Source: Thermococcaceae archaeon
GTDB lineage: Archaea > Methanobacteriota_B > Thermococci > Thermococcales > Thermococcaceae
Direction of reading: 5' to 3'
NCBI GenBank assembly: GCA_027064745.1
Contig: JAMOPD010000419.1
Span: 1-5,152 of the forward strand
Length of the DNA stretch: 5,152 bases
In this document: positions 1-4,953 of the stretch, piece after piece
Position numbering within the stretch: the stretch's first letter is position 1
Layout of the letters: each line of letters opens with the position of its first letter
Notes under the pieces: model-generated
What the model was told of the DNA's origin: nothing
The model's database searches: none
What the model saw: the letters and a program-made list of their open reading frames with translations, nothing else
Position numbers and translations under genes: made by a program

Positions 1-88
1 TCTCCTTCCCACCAATGCCCCACGTGCCCATGCCGATGGAGGTAACGGTGTCATCGCCTATCTTTTTCAAGTCATCAAAAACCAACAT
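1..88 (-). CDS. Aldo/keto reductase, N-terminal fragment (runs off the left edge)
   Basis: Only the first 29 codons are in the window. They read MLVFDDLKKIGDDTVTSIG followed by MGTWGIGGKE. A charged N-terminus leading into a G-x-G-T-W-G-I-G-G strand/loop is typical of archaeal aldo/keto reductases, NAD(P)H-dependent TIM-barrel oxidoreductases. The catalytic Asp-Tyr-Lys-His residues would lie outside the window, so activity and substrate cannot be judged. The ATG at 88-86 is preceded by AGGTGA (99-94) five bases upstream, which fixes the start. The gene lies 35 bases downstream of the stop of the HEPN-like gene on the same strand. I see no clear TATA element in that gap, so read-through from upstream is possible. 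Confidence 0.8.
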   Translation of the reverse strand, partial: MLVFDDLKKIGDDTVTSIGMGTWGIGGKE

Positions 89-93
89 TACGT

Positions 94-99
94 TCACCT
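94..99 (-). promoter_or_regulatory. Ribosome binding site of the aldo/keto reductase gene
   Basis: AGGTGA read on the minus strand, five bases before the ATG at 88-86. It supports this ATG as the true start of the partial gene at the left edge. Confidence 0.7.
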
Positions 100-123
100 A
101 ATAACATCTCATAATAATGTCTT

Positions 124-1026
124 TTAGGATTTATCTTTCTGAATCTTTTCGATTAATAAATATATCTCCTCAATAGCATGAATAGACTCAACAAAGATTC
201 TTTCTGCCTCGTTTAATCCAAATATTTTATCCGGATACTCAGCGCTATTCCGTATCTCTCTCAAGAAATCTAAGTATCCTTCCAATCTCTTTGAACTTAT
301 GCTCAGTTTCTCTAATTGTTTTTTTATTTCGGATACTGCATAATTCCAAGTGGGGTACAAAGAATGTGATTCCTCAAGTTCTTCATCAGACAATAGTTTA
401 AAATATAACTCCCGAATGGCAGCTTCTACTGCCCTTAGAGAGATCATAACTGATGCAGTAGGAAGATCAAATAAAAGAGCCCTAAACGCTTCAAGCAAAT
501 CATGAGAGACAATTTCAGAGATATTTTTAAACACAGTATCTGGATAAGTAAACAGTGGAACCAATCTTGTTGAAAGGAGAGTATCGTAATCCAAAATGCC
601 TTTATGTGTTTCAATTTCGATGATTCTCTTTTTTGAGAGTTCCTTTTGAAGAAGAATCCTGATAATTTCAATAGTCTGGTCAAGGATTCTCGAATCATTT
701 TCGTCAAGGGCCCTGGGAGCGGATTTGTCCTTAGAAGTATACTTTGTCTGGAAGTATGTTATCAAATCATCTAGTCTACTGTCATTGATTATGAACTCTA
801 ATCCCTTTTTCTTCAAGAAATCCCTCACAAGATACAACGTCCACAGGATATACCCATTACCTTCTTGATCACTTATTGCTCCAGAAGGAAAAACGACCAA
901 ATCTTGAGGCCTAGCTAGCCGTATATATTCAATCCATGCTCCAATAGTATATGCATCAATCAGGGTTATCTGTTCTATGACAGTTTCATTAATCTGTTCA
1001 GGTTGCAATTCTTGTTCCTCTTCCAC
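124..1026 (-). CDS. Hypothetical protein with C-terminal DUF4145/HEPN-like domain
   Basis: The protein has about 300 residues and no signal peptide or membrane segment. The first ~170 residues are not recognised. Residues ~174-296 look like a DUF4145/HEPN-type helical domain: a helix pair around DLLEAFRALLFDLP and ISLRAVEAAIRELYFKLL, then a helix with LREIRNSAEYPDKIFGLNEAE, then a final amphipathic helix. Many HEPN RNases carry R-x4-6-H. Here the segment is R259-N-S-A-E-Y with no histidine in register, so catalysis by that motif is doubtful. The start is GTG. GTG 1029 and GTG 1026 are adjacent codons, and GGTGA at 1037-1033 is well spaced only for 1026. The gene is AT-rich (roughly 37% GC by hand count of sample lines), against ~57% for apgM upstream. 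A TATA-like element at 1059-1070 suggests its own promoter. The role is unknown. DUF4145 proteins often lie in defence or restriction loci, but no such partner is visible here. Confidence 0.75.
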   Translation of the reverse strand: MEEEQELQPEQINETVIEQITLIDAYTIGAWIEYIRLARPQDLVVFPSGAISDQEGNGYILWTLYLVRDFLKKKGLEFIINDSRLDDLITYFQTKYTSKDKSAPRALDENDSRILDQTIEIIRILLQKELSKKRIIEIETHKGILDYDTLLSTRLVPLFTYPDTVFKNISEIVSHDLLEAFRALLFDLPTASVMISLRAVEAAIRELYFKLLSDEELEESHSLYPTWNYAVSEIKKQLEKLSISSKRLEGYLDFLREIRNSAEYPDKIFGLNEAERIFVESIHAIEEIYLLIEKIQKDKS

Positions 1027-1032
1027 CACTCA

Positions 1033-1037
1033 TCACC
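1033..1037 (-). promoter_or_regulatory. Ribosome binding site that favours the second GTG of the HEPN-like gene
   Basis: GGTGA read on the minus strand. Spacing is six bases to GTG 1026 but only three to GTG 1029, so the downstream GTG is preferred. An in-frame TGA at 1032-1030 rules out a longer form. Confidence 0.55.
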
Positions 1038-1050
1038 AAAATTAAAAACG
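1037..1050 (-). terminator. Possible T-rich transcription terminator of apgM
   Basis: Read on the minus strand this is CGTTTTTAATTTTG, 37 bases past the apgM stop. T-runs of about five are the usual intrinsic termination signal in Thermococcales. It also lies between the TATA-like element and the start of the next gene, so its role is uncertain. Confidence 0.35.
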
Positions 1051-1058
1051 TAGTGTAG

Positions 1059-1070
1059 TAATATAAAAGA
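1059..1070 (-). promoter_or_regulatory. TATA-like promoter element of the HEPN-like gene
   Basis: Minus-strand TCTTTTATATTA, preceded by CAAAAC as a possible BRE. Its centre is about 38 bases before GTG 1026, which would put transcription start near 1040 and give a leader of roughly 14 bases containing the GGTGA site. That geometry is normal for Thermococcales promoters. The element lies in the 60-base gap after apgM. Confidence 0.5.
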
Positions 1071-1086
1071 GTTTTGAAATAAAGTA

Positions 1087-2319
1087 TCAAGCCCCGAACT
1101 TCTCGGAGCGGTTCATGAGGTCCATCATTATCGGCACTATGTCGTGGCCCTTTATTCTGCCGAGGCCGCCGCGCATGCACTCCCTCTCTCCAAAGCTCTC
1201 CGTGCGGTCGGTTCTAACGCCACCACCAGTGATAAGGAGGGGAACAGGGTCGCCGCTGTGGTTCATCACCTCGCAGGGCGTTGAATGGTCACCGGTTATT
1301 GCTATGACGACGTCCTCAAGGTTGATGTGCTCGATTATGTAGCCTATCATCCTGTCGGCCTTCTCTATCATCTCGACCTTGAGCTTCGGATTGTTGTCGT
1401 GACCAGCGGCATCGGTCGGCTTGAAGTGGAGGAACACGAAGTCGTAGTCCTTGAGAAGCTCGACGGTCTTCTTCGCCTTGGCCATCTCGTCCGTGTTGTA
1501 CTCGCCGGTCGCCCCCTCTGGAGTGTAGACGTCGAAGCCTATCGCCCTCGCGACGCCCTTGACGAGCGAGACCGCTATCACAGCCCCTGCCCTGACCTTC
1601 CACTGCTCGGTGAACTTCATCGGTATGTCAGGATAGGTGCCGGCGCCCCTCACTAGGAGGTAGTTCGCTGGGGGCTTGCCCTCCTTCCTGCGCTTCTCAT
1701 TGATTGGGTGCTTCTCAAGGACCCCGTGAGCCTGTTTAACAAACTCTTCAAGGATTTCGGCAACGCGCTTGCTCTCTTCATCTTCCCAGGTGAACCTGTG
1801 GGGCGGTTTGCCTGCCTCGTGCGGGTCGTTCTCGCCGACTTTATAGCCAGAAGCCATGCCTTTTAACACCAAAACAGCCCTGTGGCCGGTCGCTCCAACG
1901 AAGATGAAATCGACCGGAAGCTTTACTTCCTTCTGAATGGCCTTCGCCAGCTCGTGGGCTTCCTCAGTGCTTATTCTTCCCGCCCTTCTGTCAACGATTA
2001 TCCCGTTCTCGATGGTGGCGAAATTGACACGGAAAGCTAAGTCGTCCTCATCCAGCTTGAGTCCAACACCCAGAGCTTCAAGGAAGCCCCTTCCCTTGTA
2101 AACCTTGTAGGGGTCATAGCCGAAGATGCTCAGGTGGGCGGTGTCGCTGCCGGCCGGCTGTCCGGGCTTTATCGGGTCCTGCTGGCCGAGGATTCCCATC
2201 TTTGCCAGCCTATCCATGTTTGGCGTTTCCGCGTACTCCAGAGGGGTCTTTCTGTCGAACTCCTTAATCGGCCTGTCGCCGAGACCGTCGATAATTATCA
2301 ATATCCCTTTGCGTTTCAC
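1087..2319 (-). CDS. apgM: 2,3-bisphosphoglycerate-independent phosphoglycerate mutase, archaeal type
   Basis: Interconverts 3- and 2-phosphoglycerate in cytoplasmic glycolysis/gluconeogenesis. It is a member of the metal-dependent alkaline phosphatase superfamily, and 410 residues is usual for archaeal ApgM. The first metal ligand is expected at D11 in IIIDGLGDRP, and the phosphorylated serine at S58 in PAGSDTAHLSIFGYDP. The remaining metal ligands are expected in TDAAGHDNNPK (D303, H307) and in TGDHSTPCEVMNHSGDPVP (D344, H345, H354). All are present, so the enzyme should be active. I place the start at GTG 2319 (MKRKGILIII). AGGTGA at 2330-2325 is five bases upstream, whereas the in-frame GTG at 2328 lies inside that ribosome site. 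The gene diverges from the HIT gene. Its GC content is about 57% on sampled lines, far above both neighbours. Confidence 0.96.
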   Translation of the reverse strand: MKRKGILIIIDGLGDRPIKEFDRKTPLEYAETPNMDRLAKMGILGQQDPIKPGQPAGSDTAHLSIFGYDPYKVYKGRGFLEALGVGLKLDEDDLAFRVNFATIENGIIVDRRAGRISTEEAHELAKAIQKEVKLPVDFIFVGATGHRAVLVLKGMASGYKVGENDPHEAGKPPHRFTWEDEESKRVAEILEEFVKQAHGVLEKHPINEKRRKEGKPPANYLLVRGAGTYPDIPMKFTEQWKVRAGAVIAVSLVKGVARAIGFDVYTPEGATGEYNTDEMAKAKKTVELLKDYDFVFLHFKPTDAAGHDNNPKLKVEMIEKADRMIGYIIEHINLEDVVIAITGDHSTPCEVMNHSGDPVPLLITGGGVRTDRTESFGERECMRGGLGRIKGHDIVPIMMDLMNRSEKFGA

Positions 2320-2324
2320 ATGTA

Positions 2325-2330
2325 TCACCT
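2325..2330 (-). promoter_or_regulatory. Ribosome binding site that decides the apgM start
   Basis: Minus-strand AGGTGA, five bases before GTG 2319. The upstream in-frame GTG at 2328-2326 is part of this site and therefore cannot be the start. The promoter position agrees, since transcription probably begins at about 2328-2330. Confidence 0.7.
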
Positions 2331-2365
2331 AAAGGGAGTAGCCTTTGAATTAAAAAACCTTTAGG
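2328..2365. repeat. 8-base inverted repeat around the apgM TATA box
   Basis: CCTAAAGG at 2328-2335 and its exact reverse complement CCTTTAGG at 2358-2365. The centres are 30 bases apart, about three helical turns. One arm sits on the expected apgM transcription start and ribosome site, the other on its BRE. This could be a regulator site or chance in a short AT-rich region. Confidence 0.4.
2348..2365 (-). promoter_or_regulatory. Probable apgM promoter (BRE plus TATA-like element)
   Basis: On the minus strand CCTAAAGG is followed by TTTTTTAATT (2357-2348). The TATA centre at about 2353 is 34 bases before GTG 2319, which predicts a leader of about 10 bases starting at the AGGTGA ribosome site. 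It abuts the HIT promoter on the other strand. Confidence 0.5.
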
Positions 2366-2378
2366 AAAACTTTTTAAC
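2364..2378 (+). promoter_or_regulatory. Probable HIT gene promoter (BRE plus TATA-like element)
   Basis: GGAAAAC followed by TTTTTAAC (2371-2378). The TATA centre is about 36 bases before ATG 2411. Transcription would start near 2399, leaving a leader that is little more than the ribosome binding site GGAGGTGA. Confidence 0.55.
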
Positions 2379-2398
2379 GCTGTAGCATTTCTCCCAAT

Positions 2399-2406
2399 GG
2401 AGGTGA
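2399..2406 (+). promoter_or_regulatory. Ribosome binding site of the HIT gene
   Basis: GGAGGTGA, four bases before ATG 2411. It is a strong anti-16S match that confirms this start. Confidence 0.75.
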
Positions 2407-2410
2407 AGGG

Positions 2411-2914
2411 ATGAAATTGCTGTGGGCACCATGGAGAATCCAGTATATAAGAGCACCCAAATATAACGGATGCATATTTTGTGATTTTCCAAAAGAGAAC
2501 CGTGATAAAGAGAGACTTATACTCTATCGAGGAAAACATGCCTTTATAATCATGAATAACTATCCATATAACCCTGGTCACGTGATGATTGCCCCTTACA
2601 GGCATGTTGGCAAGTGGGAGGAGCTGAGCGATGAAGAACTGCTGGATATCATGAAACTCTCCCAGCTGATGATAAAGGCTCTGAAAAATGCCATGAATCC
2701 GGATGGATTCAACATGGGGATTAACATCGGTCGTGTTGCTGGAGCTGGAATAGAGGATCACGTTCATCTTCATATAGTTCCTCGGTGGAACGGTGACACG
2801 AATTTCATGCCTGTTGTGGATGACACAAAGGTCATTCCAGAGTCTCTAGATGAGGCTTACGATGAGCTGAAAAAAGCAATAGAAAAGGTTCTAAATGAGA
2901 ACAACAGTGACTAA
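2411..2914 (+). CDS. HIT-family protein (Ap4A phosphorylase/hydrolase-like)
   Basis: The protein has 167 residues and belongs to the histidine triad superfamily, enzymes that cleave nucleotides such as Ap4A or nucleotidyl esters through a nucleotidyl-histidine. The triad is H117-V-H119-L-H121 in EDHVHLHIVPRW, with H119 the expected nucleophile. The N-terminus LLWAPWRIQYI with C21-I-F-C24 matches the W-A-P-W-R...C-x-x-C subgroup, which includes mycobacterial Ap4A phosphorylases. C21, C24, H65 and H117 could bind zinc. N105 in NMGINIG fits a phosphate-contacting position. The C-terminus after about residue 145 is a charged helix. The gene is single, diverges from apgM, and its stop is only 14 bases from that of the convergent DUF835 gene. 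The substrate cannot be decided from sequence, but the family assignment is firm. Confidence 0.93.
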   Translation: MKLLWAPWRIQYIRAPKYNGCIFCDFPKENRDKERLILYRGKHAFIIMNNYPYNPGHVMIAPYRHVGKWEELSDEELLDIMKLSQLMIKALKNAMNPDGFNMGINIGRVAGAGIEDHVHLHIVPRWNGDTNFMPVVDDTKVIPESLDEAYDELKKAIEKVLNENNSD

Positions 2915-2937
2915 AATAATTTCCAATTTTAAATTTC
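2912..2937. terminator. AT-rich convergent gene end, possible shared terminator
   Basis: The stops of the HIT gene (2912-2914) and the DUF835 reading frame (2931-2929) are separated by 14 bases. The plus strand reads CCAATTTTAAATTTC and the minus strand ATTGGAAATTATTTTAG just past each gene. The T-runs are short, so termination here is only plausible and the transcripts may overlap. Confidence 0.3.
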
Positions 2938-3321
2938 AACCTCCTTTAAAAGTACTATCTCTCTGTCGTTCCATGCCCTTCCTTCAATCTCTATTATCAC
3001 CGTTCCATTGTAGATGATAGCATAGTCCCGCAGGACATGCAGAAACTTAAGGATGCTGGCAAAACTGTTGTATATCTTCAGATATTCAAGGCAGTTTATG
3101 TATACAATTCCCGATGCACCCTTTTCCATAGCTTCTTTCATATACCTCACACACAGTTCGATCATCGGAGATAGGTTTGTGGGAGAAATCGCCCTTTCCA
3201 TTGATGTGTTGGTTATTATGTAAACATTCCATTGTTTTGGGTATTTATGCTCTCTTACAAATGCCAGAACTGGGAATAACTTGAATTTGTTAAGAATTTC
3301 CTCCGCTTCTTTTCTGTCTCT
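2929..3321 (-). pseudogene. DUF835 domain, frameshifted C-terminal part of the membrane protein gene
   Basis: From 3321 to 2929 the minus strand is open and encodes a complete-looking DUF835 domain: KFKLFPVLAFVREHKYPKQW, NVYIITNTS, AISPTNL, GIVYINCLEYL, ILKFLHVLRDY, GTVIIEIEGRA, DREIVLLKE. Such domains are common in Thermococcales and their biochemical function is unknown. The frame begins just after a TGA (3324-3322) and contains no ATG, GTG or TTG until ATG 3201. That ATG has no ribosome site and would remove about 40 residues, including the first strands of the domain. A 90-residue protein from 3201 is therefore unlikely to be the native product. The frame is +1 to that of the membrane protein upstream, and the two overlap at 3290-3321. 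Deleting one base in the A-run at 3310-3313 fuses them into 338 residues. Confidence 0.75.
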
Positions 3322-3946
3322 TCAGACCTTTTCTGTTTGCAGTCTTCTCAGGTATTATAAGTTCGCCCCTGGTTTTTATCAGTTTTAGAGCCCATACCTC
3401 TAGAAAAACTCTAATAATAAGCCCCATTAGTATATCCAGCGAACGGAAGAAAGTCCCTTCTCCCTTTGCAAGTGGATAAACTAGGAGAGTAATTCCCATA
3501 AGAGAGTAGAGCAGTCCAAATCTTCTAAAATCTCCCTTTTTAGTGGAAATTCCAAGCATAGCGCCAATAAGAAGCAGTATATAGCCATACTGGGCAGTGT
3601 GAATAACATCCATGAAGATCTTAAGAGATCTCCCGGAGAAGAATAAACCTCCAAGAACTTTATACAGAGGCTTTAAAGCCAAGAGGGCTGGAAGTCCACT
3701 GAGGTATATGAGTCCTTTTGTATTTTTTGTATAAACTATGCAGAAAGCTCCTGCTGATATACAAACCCCAGAGAATCCCAAAAATATCATCTGAATGGAA
3801 TAGCTTACATTGGGAAAAAGAGCAGCAAGAAAGAAAAGCCATCCGACAGAATGCATTAAAAGTGCCTGGCTTCTCCCCTTTAGTGCTGTATGGGATATGT
3901 ATATGAGGATAGGGATCCCTGAAGTTATACCCATTAGTTTGAACAT
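3290..3946 (-). pseudogene. Multi-spanning membrane protein, N-terminal part of a frameshifted membrane-DUF835 protein
   Basis: The open frame encodes about 218 residues with some six or seven hydrophobic segments. They include GITSGIPILIYISHTAL, SVGWLFFLAALF, MIFLGFSGVCISAGAFCIVY, LIYLSGLPALLAL, YGYILLLIGAMLGI, LLYSLMGITLLVYPLA and ILMGLIIRVFLEVWALKLI. A basic tail (NRKGLKRQKRSGGNS) follows, the last residues of which are out of frame with the expected continuation. No enzymatic motif is seen. In this order DUF835 domains are, as I recall, often attached to such membrane regions, which suggests a sensor or membrane-anchored role, but this is inference. The start is uncertain. ATG 3946 has GGGG three bases upstream (after CAA), TTG 3955 is also in frame, and the thyX stop at 3974 bounds the frame. 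The 27-base gap after thyX suggests co-transcription with it. Confidence 0.7.
3310..3313 (-). other. Inferred frameshift point (run of four A on the coding strand)
   Basis: The two reading frames overlap only at 3290-3321, so any shift must occur there. AAAA at 3313-3310 is the only run of four in that stretch. Removing one A gives KRQK-EAEEILNKFKLFP, a smooth charged linker into DUF835. The change needed is +1 in decoding terms, not the -1 shift typical of A-AAG slippery sites. Confidence 0.6.
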
Positions 3947-3973
3947 TTGCCCCAAATCTTGGTGAAATGATAC

Positions 3974-4711
3974 TCAGCCTTCAGTTATTCTCTCCCATTT
4001 CTCCCTTGTCCTCTTCCAGCAACCTGGTGGCATGAGTTCACCCTCAGGGCAGTAACCAAGCTGGATACAACGCGGCCCAAGCTTTGCCCATTTTATCACA
4101 GGTCTTAGTTCCCTGTTTCTTGCAATCTCTTCCAGCATCTTCCAGGCCACTTCCCTTATCTCCCACTGGGCCCTCTCGCAGGCTCTCAGGCCAAGGAAGT
4201 GCTTTAGCTCCCGGAGATTCATAGTTACCACTATCTTTGTCCTCACAGCTTGAGGGAGAATGAACCGTGCATCCTCCTGATGCTTACCTTTCTTGATAGT
4301 TTTCTTATAGAGTTCCATTGAGTGTTTCATAAACTCCTTCCACTCCTTAAGAAGCTCCGGGTCTTCCTTTATTGATGCAGGGATCATAAAGGTCCCCTCG
4401 ACATCATCAGGATTCAGTTTAATATATCTCTGACTCTGTTGGGTGTAGGATGCAAGTCGATGCCTCACAAGTTGATGACTACACACGCGAGAACAGCCTT
4501 CAATTGAGAAAGTGAGAACCGCATGCTCTAAAATGCTTTCATGACCGTAGCCGAGAACCTTGGGGAGGTGTTTCTCCACATCCTTTCCACTCATTCTCTC
4601 AAAAGCTTCGGTCTCCCATCCATCCCAGTAGCTTATGAGAGCTGCCCATGTGACAGTTTCAAGAGGTCTTTTTGTATAATTGACAAGCCTGACTTTGATT
4701 CTATTCCCCAT
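3974..4711 (-). CDS. thyX: Flavin-dependent thymidylate synthase ThyX
   Basis: Converts dUMP to dTMP with methylenetetrahydrofolate (or the archaeal folate analogue), FAD and NAD(P)H, usually as a cytoplasmic homotetramer. The 245 residues are within the family range. The signature R-H-R-x2-S-x4-S-x-R is intact at R83-H-R-L-A-S-Y-T-Q-Q-S-Q-R95. G56-H-E-S-I-L-E-H63 (the second conserved block) and NLRELKHFLGLRACERAQWEIR (dUMP/FAD-binding region) are also present. The C-terminal tail carries three cysteines (C215, C221, C231) in GPRCIQLGYCPEG and PPGCW, beyond the catalytic core. The ATG at 4711 follows GGTGAGG (4721-4715) three bases upstream. A TATA-like element lies 34 bases before the start. 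It is the first gene of a likely two-gene unit with the membrane/DUF835 gene. Confidence 0.97.
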   Translation of the reverse strand: MGNRIKVRLVNYTKRPLETVTWAALISYWDGWETEAFERMSGKDVEKHLPKVLGYGHESILEHAVLTFSIEGCSRVCSHQLVRHRLASYTQQSQRYIKLNPDDVEGTFMIPASIKEDPELLKEWKEFMKHSMELYKKTIKKGKHQEDARFILPQAVRTKIVVTMNLRELKHFLGLRACERAQWEIREVAWKMLEEIARNRELRPVIKWAKLGPRCIQLGYCPEGELMPPGCWKRTREKWERITEG

Positions 4712-4713
4712 TT

Positions 4714-4747
4714 ACCTCACCTTCAGAAGAACTCATGGATGTTTATA
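4714..4747 (-). promoter_or_regulatory. thyX promoter TATA element and ribosome binding site
   Basis: Minus-strand TATAAA at 4747-4742, centred 34 bases before the ATG, then the GGTGAGGT site at 4721-4714. The predicted transcription start near 4720 would coincide with the ribosome site, the very short leader usual in this group. Confidence 0.5.
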
Positions 4748-4907
4748 GAGCTTGTCCTCGAGTTTACTGGATGGATGACAATTTATGGGTTGATAGATAT
4801 AATTTGTGGCAAACTCTTAAGCAGACATCTGCCCTTAATACATTACATTCGGAAAGTTTCTGTCTCATATATCTCAAAACTTTTCGCTTTTTTCAAATAT
4901 TCTCTGA
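4748..4907. other. Non-coding AT-rich part of the thyX-argF intergenic region
   Basis: Apart from the inverted repeat at 4817-4838 I see no gene, tRNA, box C/D RNA or repeat array here. Open frames across it have no ribosome sites and encode no recognisable protein. At 242 bases overall, the divergent region is longer than two Thermococcales promoters need. Confidence 0.5.
4817..4838. repeat. Inverted repeat in the thyX-argF divergent region
   Basis: The core GCAGACATCTGC (4821-4832) has perfect five-base arms GCAGA/TCTGC. TTAA (4817-4820) and CCTTAA (4833-4838) extend it as outer arms with a two-base asymmetry. It lies about 70 bases upstream of the thyX TATA element and about 80 bases upstream of the argF one. 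As DNA it could be an operator. As RNA the two-base loop makes the core a poor hairpin. Confidence 0.4.
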
Positions 4908-4924
4908 CGAAAGGATTATTAAAA
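4908..4924 (+). promoter_or_regulatory. Probable argF promoter (BRE plus TATA-like element)
   Basis: CGAAAGG (4908-4914) followed by ATTATTAAAA (4915-4924). Its centre is about 34 bases before ATG 4954, so the leader would be about 10 bases long and would begin at the GGTGAT ribosome site. Confidence 0.5.
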
Positions 4925-4943
4925 TCAACATCCAGCTTTAAAC

Positions 4944-4949
4944 GGTGAT
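4944..4949 (+). promoter_or_regulatory. Ribosome binding site that decides the argF start
   Basis: GGTGAT, four bases before ATG 4954. The in-frame ATG at 4948-4950 overlaps this site and so is not the start. Beginning at 4954 gives MVVSLAGRD, the N-terminus expected for this enzyme. Confidence 0.65.
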
Positions 4950-4953
4950 GTAC

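Noticed and set aside
1285..1656. Plus-strand ORF opposite apgM
   Set aside because: It is a by-product of the high GC and codon bias of apgM on the other strand.
2397..2414. Five-codon ORF (MEVKG) whose TGA overlaps the HIT start codon
   Set aside because: Its ATG lies at or before the expected transcription start, and its codons are simply the ribosome binding site of the HIT gene.
3306..3316. Programmed -1 frameshifting at the A-AAG run
   Set aside because: A -1 shift leads to the third frame, not the DUF835 frame. The observed relation needs +1, so the classic slippery mechanism does not explain it.
4764..4868. 34-residue minus-strand ORF with three cysteines in the thyX-argF gap
   Set aside because: It has no ribosome binding site or good promoter spacing and no recognisable sequence, as expected by chance in 242 bases.
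4541..4948. Plus-strand ORFs covering the thyX 5' end and the intergenic region
   Set aside because: They are antisense to thyX, lack ribosome sites, and have low-complexity composition with no family resemblance.
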